Part shown: in pieces, positions 43,830 to 52,853 of the stretch
Numbering within the stretch: the first letter of the stretch is position 1
Layout: each line of letters starts with the position of its first letter
Origin: Sphingomonas sp.
Lineage (GTDB): Bacteria > Pseudomonadota > Alphaproteobacteria > Sphingomonadales > Sphingomonadaceae
Direction: 5' to 3'
Assembly (NCBI RefSeq): GCF_017745215.1
Contig: NZ_JAGHZV010000014.1
Span: forward strand, 1 to 64,000
Length of the DNA: 64,000 nt
The notes under the pieces: model-generated
Databases searched by the model: none
What the model was told of the DNA's origin: nothing
The model's input: only the letters and a program-made list of their open reading frames with translations
Program-made: the position numbers and the translations under genes

Positions 43830-44096
43830 ATGCCGGCCCAACAGACAAATGCCGAGGCAGTTGCGCTCAACGCCCTGGCCTGGACTCTGGGCGACCCGGC
43901 GCGCGCGCAGCGGCTGCTCGACCTGAGCGGGCTCGACGTCGCCGAGCTGCGCGCCCGCGCCGGCGAGCCCGCGCTGCTCGCCGCGGCGCTCGGCTTCCTC
44001 GAGGCGCATGAACCCGATCTGCTCGCCTGCGCCGACGCGCTCGGCATCCCGCCGTCCGACCTGACCGCCGCGCGCGCGGCGCTGGAGACCCGATGA
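43830..44096 (+). CDS. DUF3572 family protein
   Basis: 88 residues, all helical: EAVALNALAWTLGDPARAQR, RLLDLSGLDVAELR, ALLAAALGFLEAHEPDLLA. This is the alphaproteobacterial DUF3572 domain, often near divK. It starts with GAGGAA 10 nt upstream and overlaps the HAD gene stop-to-start by ATGA. Confidence 0.85.
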   Translation: MPAQQTNAEAVALNALAWTLGDPARAQRLLDLSGLDVAELRARAGEPALLAAALGFLEAHEPDLLACADALGIPPSDLTAARAALETR

Positions 44097-44728
44097 AATC
44101 CCTGCTGATCTGCGATTGCGACGAAGTGCTGCTCCACATGGTCCGCCACTTCGGTCAGTGGCTCGACGAAGCGCACGACATCGACCTCGACATGCGGCGC
44201 GGCGAGTTCGCCAATGCGATGACGCGCCGCGCCGACGGCAGCCAGGTCTCGACCGACGACATGTGGGACTATCTCGGCGGCTTCTTCCCTGCCGAGATGG
44301 GGCGCCAGACGCTGGTGCCGCACGCCCGCGAATCGCTCGAGGCATTGTCCGAGATCGCGGACGTGGTGATCCTCACCAACCTGCTCGACGACCTGCACGA
44401 CGCGCGCATCCTCCAGCTCGAAAGCCACGGCATCGTCCATCGCGTGATGTGCAACCAGGGCGGCAAGGGCCGGCCAGTGGCCGAACTGGTCGAGGCGCAC
44501 GGCAATCCGGTGACCGTGTTCGTCGACGACCTGCCCAAGCATCACGAATCGGTGGCGAAACACGCGCCGGGCGTCCACCGGCTGCACATGGTCTCCGAGC
44601 CGGGCATCGCGAGCTTCATTCCGGCCGCGCCGCACGCCCATGCGCGGATCGACGACTGGCTGGAGGCGCGCAGCTGGATCACGGCACGCTTCGCATCCGG
44701 CTTGACCGCCGCGCCGGCCGGTGATTGA
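44093..44728 (+). CDS. HAD family hydrolase
   Basis: 211 residues. Motif I CDCDEVLL (nucleophile Asp at residue 8 and Asp+2), motif II ILTNLLDD, motif III Lys in GGKGRP, motif IV VFVDDLPKH. A small cap region lies between. Probably a phosphatase of unknown substrate. Second gene of DUF3572-HAD-RidA. Confidence 0.87.
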   Translation: MKSLLICDCDEVLLHMVRHFGQWLDEAHDIDLDMRRGEFANAMTRRADGSQVSTDDMWDYLGGFFPAEMGRQTLVPHARESLEALSEIADVVILTNLLDDLHDARILQLESHGIVHRVMCNQGGKGRPVAELVEAHGNPVTVFVDDLPKHHESVAKHAPGVHRLHMVSEPGIASFIPAAPHAHARIDDWLEARSWITARFASGLTAAPAGD

Positions 44729-44737
44729 GGAGCGGCC

Positions 44738-45199
44738 ATGATCGAAGCGCGCCTCGCCCAGCTCGGGCTCGAACTGCCCGAAGCCGCCGCCCCGGTGGCG
44801 GCCTATATCCCCGCGGTGGAGGCCAACGGCCTGCTCCATCTCTCGGGCCAGCTGCCGTTCCAGGACGGCGCGCTGATGACCGGGCGACTCGGCGAGGATC
44901 GCGACCTTGCCTATGGCGAGGAAGCGGCGCGGCGGTGTGCGCTGATGATCCTCGCGCAGGTCAAGCGCGCGCTCGGCACCCTCGACCGGGTGGAGCGGAT
45001 CGTGAAGCTCGGCGTATTCGTGAACTCGGCGACGAGCTTCACCGACCAGCCCAAGGTTGCCAACGGCGCCTCGAACCTGATGGAATCGGTATTCGGCGAA
45101 GCGGGCAAGCATGCGCGCAGCGCGGTGGGCGTTCCGTCGCTGCCGCTCGGCGCGGTGGTCGAGATCGACGCGATCATCGCGATCGGCGGCGCGGACTGA
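44738..45199 (+). CDS. RidA family protein
   Basis: 153 residues of the longer YjgF/RidA form: GLLHLSGQLPFQDG, RCALMILAQVKRALG, VKLGVFVNSATSF and SAVGVPSLPLGAVVEIDAIIAI. The last segment has the Arg/Val/Pro core of the family. RidA deaminates reactive enamine/imine intermediates; some members do other chemistry. It starts 9 nt after the HAD gene. Confidence 0.88.
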   Translation: MIEARLAQLGLELPEAAAPVAAYIPAVEANGLLHLSGQLPFQDGALMTGRLGEDRDLAYGEEAARRCALMILAQVKRALGTLDRVERIVKLGVFVNSATSFTDQPKVANGASNLMESVFGEAGKHARSAVGVPSLPLGAVVEIDAIIAIGGAD

Positions 45200-45256
45200 T
45201 CTTCCCCCGATTGCCGCCATGGCAAGGCGCGAGTCGCGTCCGATTGTTGCTCAACT

Positions 45257-45276
45257 CTGTTGCCTGTGCGCAACAG
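45257..45276. promoter_or_regulatory. Inverted repeat upstream of the TorF-type porin gene
   Basis: CTGTTGC-CTGTGC-GCAACAG. The 249-nt gap 45200-45448 contains no gene; this symmetric site is its clearest signal. Confidence 0.35.
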
Positions 45277-45448
45277 TGTTTCGCATTCCTCGCCGCAGGC
45301 GGGCAAAGTTGTTGTGCGCCGCAGCGCAATCCGGCACTGTTACTGGGCCGACGCTAGCCGCCCCGGCTCGAGCCTTGGCTCGCGCCCAGAGATGCGGCAT
45401 CGCCGGCAGCAGGCGGGAACGATCGATATTCAATACGAAGGGGATACG

Positions 45449-46219
45449 ATGCGCTTCTCGATGATCACTCTCGGCGGCCTGATGCTCGCCGCCGCCACGC
45501 CCGCGATGGCGCAGGACGACGCCGCTCCCGCCGACACGCCCGAGATCACGGTCACCGGCAGCGCGTCGCTGACCTCGGACTATCGCTTCCGCGGCATCTC
45601 GCAGACGGGCAAGGACCCGGCGCTGCAGGGTACGATCAACATCAACGACAAGTCGGGCTTCTACGCCGGCTTCTGGGCGTCGATGATCGATGGTGACGAT
45701 GCGCCGGCAGTGGCCGGCTTCGGCAAGGCCGAGGTCGATCTCTATGCTGGCTTCACCAAGACTCTCCCCGGCGGCGTCGGCATCGATGTCGGCCTGCTCT
45801 ACTATCTCTACCCGATCGACAAGGCCAAGGGCCTGGCGACCGACTTCTTCGAGCCCTATGCCTCGGTCAGCTACACGATCGGGCCGGTGACCGCGAAGGT
45901 CGGCGCCAACTACGCGTGGAGCCAGAAGGCGATCTTCGACACCGACAGCCTCTATCTGCGCGGCGACGTGACGGTGGCCATCCCGGGCACGCCGGTGAGC
46001 ATCCTGGGTCACGTCGGCCACACCGACGGCGCGCTTGGCGTGCTCGCGCTGACCTCGGACAAATATTGGGATTGGTCGCTCGGCGCCGAGGCGTCGTACA
46101 AGTTCGCCAAGGTCGGCGTCCAATATGTCGACACGTCGATCAAGGGCTTCGGCGCGGGCTGGGACGACGCGGTCGGTGCCGACCCGGGCATCCTCGGCTA
46201 CGTCACGCTCAGCTTCTGA
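45449..46219 (+). CDS. TorF family putative porin (Gcw_chp domain)
   Basis: 256 residues from the ATG at 45449. Signal peptide MRFSMITLGGLMLAAATPAMA. The domain begins TGSASLTSDYRFRGISQTGKDP, the Gcw_chp/TIGR02001 hallmark, and continues as alternating amphipathic beta-strands ending in the outer-membrane signal GYVTLSF. An outer-membrane beta-barrel of unknown solute. In sphingomonads this family is often near amtB/glnK, but not here. Confidence 0.9.
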   Translation: MRFSMITLGGLMLAAATPAMAQDDAAPADTPEITVTGSASLTSDYRFRGISQTGKDPALQGTININDKSGFYAGFWASMIDGDDAPAVAGFGKAEVDLYAGFTKTLPGGVGIDVGLLYYLYPIDKAKGLATDFFEPYASVSYTIGPVTAKVGANYAWSQKAIFDTDSLYLRGDVTVAIPGTPVSILGHVGHTDGALGVLALTSDKYWDWSLGAEASYKFAKVGVQYVDTSIKGFGAGWDDAVGADPGILGYVTLSF

Positions 46220-46236
46220 GCCACGGGACAAGGAGA

Positions 46237-46268
46237 GGGGGGCGGCCCGCGCGGCCGCCCCTTTTTTT
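46237..46268 (+). terminator. Rho-independent terminator after the porin gene
   Basis: GGGGCGGCC pairs with GGCCGCCCC, followed by seven T. Confidence 0.9.
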
Positions 46269-46335
46269 GTGCCCGGGGTTCGATCTTCCTCCCCGTCCTG
46301 CAAGCGAGGGGCGCGAGCACGGGAGGGGCGGACAC

Positions 46336-46372
46336 GAAAAGGCCGGCTCGCCCCGGAGGCGGCCGGCCTTTC
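46336..46372 (-). terminator. Terminator of the ileS-lspA-DUF3035 operon
   Basis: On the minus strand AGGCCGGC pairs with GCCGGCCT around a GC-rich loop and is followed by TTTTCG. It lies about 40 nt after the last stop. Confidence 0.65.
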
Positions 46373-46407
46373 GAGTCGGGGCAAGGCGGCCCGAGACCGC
46401 CCGCCGC

Positions 46408-46821
46408 TTATTGCGGCGTGCTGGTCTGCGCGTCCTGGCCGTTGCCTTGCGGCGCGGCGATGATGTCGCGGGTGGTGGTGCCCTTGTCGACGACATTGGT
46501 GTCGGGGCTGCCCGCCGAGCTGCGCGCGCCGCCGTCGGCGCTGGTGCGGCCGGCCGAATCGAGCACGGCATTCTCGCCCGGGCTGCGCGCGGCCGAGCCG
46601 CCGAACAGCGCGTCGAGGCCCTGCGCAGCCGCCGTCGTGTCCTGCGGGCGCGGCGCGCCGGGCTGGGGCGGAGCGAGCGCGAAATCGGGCGGGATCACCA
46701 GCGGCGCCTGGCGCGCGACGGCGAATTCGTCGGGACGGGCGCGGTCATAGCCCTTGTGCCCGCACGCCGAGAGGGACGCCGCAAGGGCGAGGCCGCCCGC
46801 GATCATGATCAACTTACGCAT
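46408..46821 (-). CDS. DUF3035 family lipoprotein
   Basis: 137 residues from the ATG at 46821. Signal peptide with lipobox LSAC (Cys20). Conserved region DEFAVARQAPLVIPPDFALAPP, the DUF3035 signature. The rest is low-complexity Ser/Ala/Gly. Third gene of ileS-lspA-DUF3035. The start overlaps lspA by 8 nt, so the lipoprotein is made with its own processing peptidase. Confidence 0.88.
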   Translation of the reverse strand: MRKLIMIAGGLALAASLSACGHKGYDRARPDEFAVARQAPLVIPPDFALAPPQPGAPRPQDTTAAAQGLDALFGGSAARSPGENAVLDSAGRTSADGGARSSAGSPDTNVVDKGTTTRDIIAAPQGNGQDAQTSTPQ

Positions 46822-47335
46822 TGACGTTGTTCTCCACAGGATCCGGCGCTTTCCGGGACTTGTCACGCACGAGGAGGGCACGGATCAACAGGATCAGCAC
46901 TCCGATGGTAATCGCGGCATCGGCAACATTGAAGACCAAAAACGGGCGCCACTCGCCGAAGTGCAGGTCAGCGAAGTCGACGACATAGCCGAAGCGGATG
47001 CGATCGAGGATGTTCCCCGCCGCGCCGCCCAGCACCATGCCGAGCGCACAGACGTCGGGCAGCTTGCGCTCGCGCAGCATCCACCAGAGCACGCCCGCGG
47101 CGATCGCGCCGGTGAGCACGACGAGCATCCAGCGCATCGCCTCGCTGTTCGCGGCGAACATGCCGAGCGACACGCCGATGTTCTGCACGAAGCGCAGGTC
47201 GAAGATCGGCAGCACGGTGAGCGCCGCATAAGGGTAGTTCAGCCCCAGCGGTCCCGTGACATAATATTTCAGGCCCTGATCGATCAGGAAGACCAGCACT
47301 GCCGAGAGCAGTCCGATCGCGCGAGTCACGTTCAT
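46814..47335 (-). CDS. lspA: Lipoprotein signal peptidase
   Basis: 173 residues with four membrane helices. The two catalytic Asp lie in GGAAGNILDR and FNVADAAI, as in LspA. It cuts prolipoproteins before the lipidated Cys. Its ATG overlaps the ileS stop (ATGA). Confidence 0.95.
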   Translation of the reverse strand: MNVTRAIGLLSAVLVFLIDQGLKYYVTGPLGLNYPYAALTVLPIFDLRFVQNIGVSLGMFAANSEAMRWMLVVLTGAIAAGVLWWMLRERKLPDVCALGMVLGGAAGNILDRIRFGYVVDFADLHFGEWRPFLVFNVADAAITIGVLILLIRALLVRDKSRKAPDPVENNVNA

Positions 47336-50178
47336 TCGTTCACCACCCCGGCGCAGCGGTCGCACAGAGTGCCGTCGTGCGCAACTTCCGGAAGATGGCG
47401 CCAACACCGGCCGCATTTATGGCGCTGAGTGGGCGCGACCGTGACCTCCGCACCGCCTTGGGACAGCTTGGAGACGATGAAGAGCTCGGTGAGCTCCTCG
47501 GCGGAAAGCGGCAGCTCGGGCACGGTGACTTCGGCTTCGAGGCTCGAGCGAATCGCCTTGTCGCGGCGATAGGGCTCGATCGCTTCGGTGACCTTCTCGC
47601 GCAGCGCGCGGACCGCGGCCCAGTCGCCGGTGACGCCGGGGGCAGGGGGCAGCTCGGGCCATTCGAGCAGGTGCACCGACTCGTCCTCGCTCGGGTAGCG
47701 CGCCTGCCACACTTCCTCCGCGGTGAACGGGATCAGCGGCGCGGCGTAGCGGACCAGCGCGTGGAACAGGAGGTCGAGCACGGTGCGATAGGCGCGCCGC
47801 TTCGCTGCGGTAGGCGCCTCGCAATAGAGGCAGTCCTTGCGGATATCGAAGAAGAAGGCCGAGAGATCGTCGTTGGCGAAATCGGTGAGCGCGCGCGTGT
47901 AGCGGTTGAACTCATACGCTTCGGAGGCGGCACGCAGCTCGGCGTCGAGCGCGACCAGCTTGCCGACGATATAGCGCTCGAGCTCGGGCATCTCGGCGAC
48001 CGGCAGCGTCTCGGTCTCCTCGAACCCGTCGAGCGCGCCGAGCAGGTAGCGGAAGGTATTCCTGAGCTTGCGATAGGCGTCCGACGTACCTGCGAGCACT
48101 TCCTTGCCGATCCGCACATCCTCGAAATAATCGGTCTGCGCGACCCACAGCCGCAGGATGTCGGCGCCCGACTCGCCGAGCACCTTCAGCGGATCGACGA
48201 CGTTGCCGAGGCTCTTCGACATCTTGCGCCCCGTGCCGTCGAGCGCGAAGCCATGGGTGAGCACGGCCTTGTACGGCGCGTGGCCCCGCGTGCCGCACGA
48301 TTCGAGCAGCGACGACTGGAACCAGCCGCGATGCTGGTCCGACCCTTCGAGATAGAGGTCGGCGCGGACCTCCTCGCCGAAGCGCTTCTCGATGGTGAAG
48401 ACATGGGTCGAGCCCGAATCGAACCAGACGTCGAGGATGTCGTTGACCACTTCGAACTCATCGATGCCATATTTGTCGCCGAGCAGCGCCTGGTGGTCGG
48501 CCTGGAACCAGGCGTCGGCGCCGCCCTGGCGGAAGGCCTCGAGGATGCGGGCGTTGACCCATTTGTCCTTGAGATACTCGCCGGTCTTGCGGTTGACGTA
48601 GAGCGGGATCGGCACGCCCCAGGCGCGCTGGCGGCTGATCACCCAGTCGGGGCGGCCCTCCACCATCGCATGGATGCGGTTGCGGCTCTTCTCGGGCACC
48701 CAGCGCGTGACCTGGATCGCGTCGAGCGCGAGCTCGCGCAGCGTCGGGCCATTGCCGGTGTGCATCGGGATCTCGCCACCGAACGGGCTCGGCACGTCGA
48801 CCGCGACCTGGCCCGAGGGCTTGTCCATCGGGATGAACCACTGCGGCGTGCAGCGGAAGATGATCTTGGCCTTGGAGCGCCAGCTGTGCGGATAGCTGTG
48901 CTGGAAGTCGTCCGACGCGGCGAGCAGCGCGCCGGTCTCGCGCAGGTCACTGCAGATCGGACCCTCGGCGGCGTTGAGCTTCTTGTTGATGACCGACAGC
49001 GGGTTGCCGCCCAGCCATGCCCAGTCGTCGCGATAGCGGCCGTCGTCCATCACCGCGAAGACGGGGTCGATGCCGTGCGCCTTGCAGAGCAGGAAGTCGT
49101 CCTCGCCATGGTCGGGCGACATGTGGACGAGGCCGGTGCCCGCGTCGGTGGTGACGAAGTCGCCGGGCAGCAGCGGGCGCGGCTTGGCGAAGAAGCCGCC
49201 GAGCACATGCATCGGGTGGCGGGCGATGGCGCCGGCTAGGGCTCCCTTCGGAAGATCAACGATCGATTGATGTCGCGCGCCTTCCGCCGTCTTTTCGATC
49301 ATCGACATCAAGTCAGCGCGCTTCATAAAAGCGAGCGCGAGTTCCTTCGCGACCACAAATCGACGTTCGTTGCCGTAGTCTGTTACGCTAACGACAACAT
49401 ACTCAACCTCCGGCCCATAGGCCAAAGCCTGGTTCACCGGGATCGTCCACGGCGTGGTCGTCCAGATCACGGCATGCGCGCCGACCAGCTCGGGCGCGTT
49501 CGGCGCCTCGACGATCTCGAACGCCACGTCGATCTGCGTCGAGACGATGTCCTCATACTCGACCTCGGCCTCGGCGAGCGCGGTCTTCTCGACCGGCGAC
49601 CACATCACCGGCTTGGCGCCGCGGTACAGCTGGCCTTCCTCGGCGAACTTCAGCAGCTCGCCGGCGATCGTCGCCTCGGCGTCGAAATCCATCGTGAGAT
49701 AGGGGTGGTCCCAGTCGCCCATCACCCCCAGCCGCTCGAACTGCTCGCGCTGCACGCCCACCCAATGCGCGGCATAGGCGCGGCATTCGGCGCGGAACTC
49801 GGCGGCGGGGACCTCGTCCTTCGATTGCTTCTTGGCGCGGTACGCTTCCTCGATCTTCCATTCGATCGGCAGGCCATGGCAGTCCCAGCCGGGGATATAG
49901 GGCGCGTCCTTGCCCATCAGCGTCTGCGAGCGGACGATGATGTCCTTGAGGATCTTGTTCATCGCATGGCCCATGTGGATATCGCCGTTGGCGTAGGGCG
50001 GGCCATCATGGAGGAGGAAGCGCGTGCGCCCGGCGCGGGCCTTGCGCAGCTTTTCGTAGAGCCCGATCTGCGCCCAGCGCGCGAGGATCGCCGGTTCCTT
50101 CTGCGCAAGGCCGGCCTTCATCGGGAAATCGGTCTTCGGCAGGAAGACCGTGTCTCTATAGTCTGGTGCGTCGCTCAT
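47332..50178 (-). CDS. ileS: Isoleucyl-tRNA synthetase
   Basis: 948 residues from the ATG at 50178. Class I signatures: HMGH at residues 68-71 in PPYANGDIHMGHA and GRKMSKSLGNV. The CP1 editing domain lies at about 180-400, and the C-terminal zinc site is CGRCW...CDRC. Residues about 250-316 (49230-49430) use clearly different codons (many GTT, GTA, ACA, CGT, CTT, CTA, TTG) from the rest, though the frame stays intact. First gene of ileS-lspA-DUF3035. Confidence 0.97.
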   Translation of the reverse strand: MSDAPDYRDTVFLPKTDFPMKAGLAQKEPAILARWAQIGLYEKLRKARAGRTRFLLHDGPPYANGDIHMGHAMNKILKDIIVRSQTLMGKDAPYIPGWDCHGLPIEWKIEEAYRAKKQSKDEVPAAEFRAECRAYAAHWVGVQREQFERLGVMGDWDHPYLTMDFDAEATIAGELLKFAEEGQLYRGAKPVMWSPVEKTALAEAEVEYEDIVSTQIDVAFEIVEAPNAPELVGAHAVIWTTTPWTIPVNQALAYGPEVEYVVVSVTDYGNERRFVVAKELALAFMKRADLMSMIEKTAEGARHQSIVDLPKGALAGAIARHPMHVLGGFFAKPRPLLPGDFVTTDAGTGLVHMSPDHGEDDFLLCKAHGIDPVFAVMDDGRYRDDWAWLGGNPLSVINKKLNAAEGPICSDLRETGALLAASDDFQHSYPHSWRSKAKIIFRCTPQWFIPMDKPSGQVAVDVPSPFGGEIPMHTGNGPTLRELALDAIQVTRWVPEKSRNRIHAMVEGRPDWVISRQRAWGVPIPLYVNRKTGEYLKDKWVNARILEAFRQGGADAWFQADHQALLGDKYGIDEFEVVNDILDVWFDSGSTHVFTIEKRFGEEVRADLYLEGSDQHRGWFQSSLLESCGTRGHAPYKAVLTHGFALDGTGRKMSKSLGNVVDPLKVLGESGADILRLWVAQTDYFEDVRIGKEVLAGTSDAYRKLRNTFRYLLGALDGFEETETLPVAEMPELERYIVGKLVALDAELRAASEAYEFNRYTRALTDFANDDLSAFFFDIRKDCLYCEAPTAAKRRAYRTVLDLLFHALVRYAAPLIPFTAEEVWQARYPSEDESVHLLEWPELPPAPGVTGDWAAVRALREKVTEAIEPYRRDKAIRSSLEAEVTVPELPLSAEELTELFIVSKLSQGGAEVTVAPTQRHKCGRCWRHLPEVAHDGTLCDRCAGVVNE

Positions 50179-50355
50179 GAGAGCGCGGGGATTAGAGGAA
50201 GTGCCGTGCCCATGCAAAGCGCTTGTTGGTGCGACGCGCGCGGCGAATTGCGGAGAAAAGTTCGGCCCGCTGCGTTTTTTGCGGAGCAAATGTCGGATCG
50301 GCGCGTTGTCCTCGCCTGCTGAAATGTCAGCGGGCGTAGCGAGAGGGCGTATTCC

Positions 50356-50562
50356 GTGTCCGACGAGATTGCGGGCCTATCGCGCGGGTTCCTCGAACTG
50401 CCAGGCGGCACCGCAAGGCTGGACGAGGAAATCGAGCGCGCCGAAGCCGAAGCACGGTGGGAGGAACTCGGCAAATGGCATCGCGTGCGGCTGAGGTTGC
50501 ACCGTTTCCAGCGCGAACAGCGAAACGCCGAACTTCTGGGGCTGGTCGCGGCCGGCGACTAG
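50356..50562 (+). CDS. Small hypothetical protein
   Basis: 68 residues from a GTG at 50356 (AGAGGG 8 nt upstream). Strongly charged helix: LDEEIERAEAEARWEELGK followed by WHRVRLRLHRFQREQR. No family recognised. It ends 1 nt before the SDHAF4-like gene on the other strand. Confidence 0.55.
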   Translation: MSDEIAGLSRGFLELPGGTARLDEEIERAEAEARWEELGKWHRVRLRLHRFQREQRNAELLGLVAAGD

Positions 50563-50563
50563 C

Positions 50564-50725
50564 TCAGAAGTCGACGGCGATTCCCTTGCGTTCCCAATCG
50601 CCATAGCGCGTGGGATCCTTGCCGAGCGGATCGTCGTCGCTCGGCACCGCGGGCCGGGGCTCGGGCACCGGCGTGCTCGGCGTGAGATAGGCCGGCGGCT
50701 TCACATGGCTCGGGCGTTGGCCCAT
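50564..50725 (-). CDS. DUF1674 / SDHAF4-type protein
   Basis: 53 residues, read directly from the minus strand. It starts MGQRPSHVKPPAY, has a Pro-rich middle, and ends DPLGKDPTRYGDWERKGIAVDF, in two parts. The C-terminal DPTRYGDWE-x-KGxAxDF block is the DUF1674/SDHAF4 signature. SDHAF4 assists flavinylated SdhA during succinate dehydrogenase assembly. Divergent from rsmB with 35 nt between. Confidence 0.85.
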   Translation of the reverse strand: MGQRPSHVKPPAYLTPSTPVPEPRPAVPSDDDPLGKDPTRYGDWERKGIAVDF

Positions 50726-50760
50726 GGGGACTCTCTTTCGAATGGAGCGAGTCCCAGATC

Positions 50761-52035
50761 GTGCGTAGCCGGCCTCCGGTCAAGAACAACCCCGATGCCC
50801 CGGGCGTCCCCGCCCGGCGCGCGGCGCTGCGGCTGCTCGATGCAGTGCTGCGCCGCGGACTCGCGCTCGAGGCGGCGCTCGACGCCGCCGCGCAGGGCCT
50901 CGCGCCCAACGACCGCGGGCTCGCGCACGCCATCGCCGCCGAGACGCTGCGCCGCCTGCCCGACCTCGACGCGCTGATCGACTCGTCCACCCGCCAGCGC
51001 CTGCCCGACGACGCCAAGGCACGCTTCGCGCTCCGGATCGCGCTGGTCCAGGCGCTCGCACTGGGCACGCCGCCGCATGCCGCGATCTCGACCGTGCTGC
51101 CGCTGGTCGACGGCGGCCCGCGCAAGCTCGTCCACGGCGTGTTCGGCACAGTGATGCGCAGGAATGCCGCGCTTCCCGACACCCCCGCCCTTCCCGACGC
51201 CGTCGCGATGCGCTGGCAGGCGGCCTGGGGCGACAACATGGTTGAGGCCGCGTCGAGGGCGATCGCCGCGCCGCCGCCGCTCGACCTCACGCTCCAGGCG
51301 CCGGCCGAGTTCGACGGCGCCGTGAGCCTGCTCCCCCACCACGCCCGCCTGCCCGCCGGCACCTCGGTGCCCGAGCTGCCCGGCTACGCCGAAGGCGATT
51401 GGTGGGTGCAGGATCTCGCCGCCTCGCTTCCCGCTCGGCTGATCGGGCTGGGCAGCGGCTCCGCGCTCGACCTTTGCGCGGCGCCGGGAGGCAAGACGCT
51501 GCAATTGGCGGCTTTCGGCTGGAACGTGACTGCGGTCGACATTTCGGAAAGTCGCCTCGCACGCGTCCGCGAGAACCTCGAGCGCACCCGGTTGGTCGCG
51601 GACATCGCCGCCGCCGACCTGCTCGATTGGGCGCCGGCCCAACCTGCCGGCGCCGTGCTGCTCGACGCGCCGTGCAGCGCCACCGGCATCTTCCGACGCC
51701 ACCCCGACGTGCTCCATCGCGTCCGCCCCAGGCTCATCGCCGAGATGGCCGAGCTCCAGGCCCGGCTGCTCGCCCGCGCGGCGGACTGGGTGAAGCCCGG
51801 CGGCACGCTGGTCTATTCGACCTGCTCGCTCGAGCCAGCCGAGGGCGAGGAGCAGCTCACCGCCTTCCTCGACGCGCGTACCGACTATACGGTCGACCCG
51901 ATCCGGCCCGAGGAGCTCCCCCCCGGCGTCGAGCCACGCGCGGGCGGCACGCTGCGCACGCTCCCCGGCATGATCGAGGCGCAGGGCGGGCTCGACGGCT
52001 TCTTCATCGCGCGATTGCGCCGTTCCGCCCCATAG
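50761..52035 (+). CDS. rsmB: 16S rRNA (cytosine-967-C5) methyltransferase RsmB/NOL1-NOP2-Sun family
   Basis: 424 residues from a GTG at 50761. N-terminal NusB-like RNA-binding domain (residues about 15-150). The SAM domain has ALDLCAAPGGKTLQLA, VDISESRL, LLDAPCSATGIFRRHPDV (first Cys) and YSTCSLEPAEGEEQ (catalytic Cys). It modifies 16S rRNA C967 with SAM. Confidence 0.9.
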   Translation: MRSRPPVKNNPDAPGVPARRAALRLLDAVLRRGLALEAALDAAAQGLAPNDRGLAHAIAAETLRRLPDLDALIDSSTRQRLPDDAKARFALRIALVQALALGTPPHAAISTVLPLVDGGPRKLVHGVFGTVMRRNAALPDTPALPDAVAMRWQAAWGDNMVEAASRAIAAPPPLDLTLQAPAEFDGAVSLLPHHARLPAGTSVPELPGYAEGDWWVQDLAASLPARLIGLGSGSALDLCAAPGGKTLQLAAFGWNVTAVDISESRLARVRENLERTRLVADIAAADLLDWAPAQPAGAVLLDAPCSATGIFRRHPDVLHRVRPRLIAEMAELQARLLARAADWVKPGGTLVYSTCSLEPAEGEEQLTAFLDARTDYTVDPIRPEELPPGVEPRAGGTLRTLPGMIEAQGGLDGFFIARLRRSAP

Positions 52036-52037
52036 CC

Positions 52038-52116
52038 GTCATCCCGGCGAAAGCCGGGACCCAGGACCACGAGCGACGTCGCCGCTGCCCTGGGCCCCCG
52101 CTTTCGCCGGGGTGAC
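52038..52116. repeat. Bipartite REP-like palindrome, 79 bp, inverted relative to the 18016 copy
   Basis: It starts GTCATCCCGGCGAAAGCCGG and ends CCGCTTTCGCCGGGGTGAC. Reverse-complemented, it matches the 18016-18095 element almost base for base. It begins 2 nt after the rsmB stop. Confidence 0.92.
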
Positions 52117-52193
52117 GATCAATGTGCGACGATTGGTGTGGATGGGGCGCACCGGCGGTTGCGCGCGATTCGCGCTATCCCTAAGGATTCACC

Positions 52194-52853
52194 ATGTCGT
52201 CCGTCCGCATCGCCCCCTCGATCCTTTCCGCCGACTTCGCCCGGCTCGGCGAGGAAGTACGCGCGATCGACGCCGCGGGGGCGGACTGGATCCATGTCGA
52301 CGTGATGGACGGGCATTTTGTGCCCAACATCACGATCGGCCACGGCGTGGTGAAGGCGCTGCGCAAGCATACGACCAAGCCCTTCGACGTCCACCTCATG
52401 ATCGCGCCGGTCGATCCCTTCCTCCAGGGCTTCGCCGACGCAGGCGCGGACATCATCTCGGTGCACCCGGAAGCGGGGCCGCACCTCCACCGCACGCTCC
52501 AGACGATCAAGGGCCTGGGCAAGCGCGCCGGCGTGGTGCTCAACCCGGCGACGCCGGTCGACACGGTCGCGCATGTCATGGACCTGCTCGACCTCATCCT
52601 GGTGATGAGCGTGAACCCGGGCTTCGGCGGGCAGAAGTTCATCGAGTCGCAGCTCGCCAAGATCGCCGCCCTGCGCGGGCTCATCGACGCGAGCGGGCGC
52701 GAGATCGACCTCGAGGTCGACGGCGGGATCGACCGGACCACCGCCCCGCGCGCGATCGCGGCGGGCGCCAACGTGCTCGTCGCCGGCACCGCGACCTTCG
52801 AGGGCGGGCCCGAGCGCTACGCCGACAACATCGCAGCGCTGAGAGGCGGTTGA
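52194..52853 (+). CDS. rpe: Ribulose-phosphate 3-epimerase
   Basis: 219 residues. A TIM-barrel enzyme linking ribulose-5-P and xylulose-5-P. Signatures: [57 protein letters not shown] and EVDGGID. Length is typical. The stop overlaps the TTG start of the next gene (TTGA). Confidence 0.96.
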   Translation: MSSVRIAPSILSADFARLGEEVRAIDAAGADWIHVDVMDGHFVPNITIGHGVVKALRKHTTKPFDVHLMIAPVDPFLQGFADAGADIISVHPEAGPHLHRTLQTIKGLGKRAGVVLNPATPVDTVAHVMDLLDLILVMSVNPGFGGQKFIESQLAKIAALRGLIDASGREIDLEVDGGIDRTTAPRAIAAGANVLVAGTATFEGGPERYADNIAALRGG

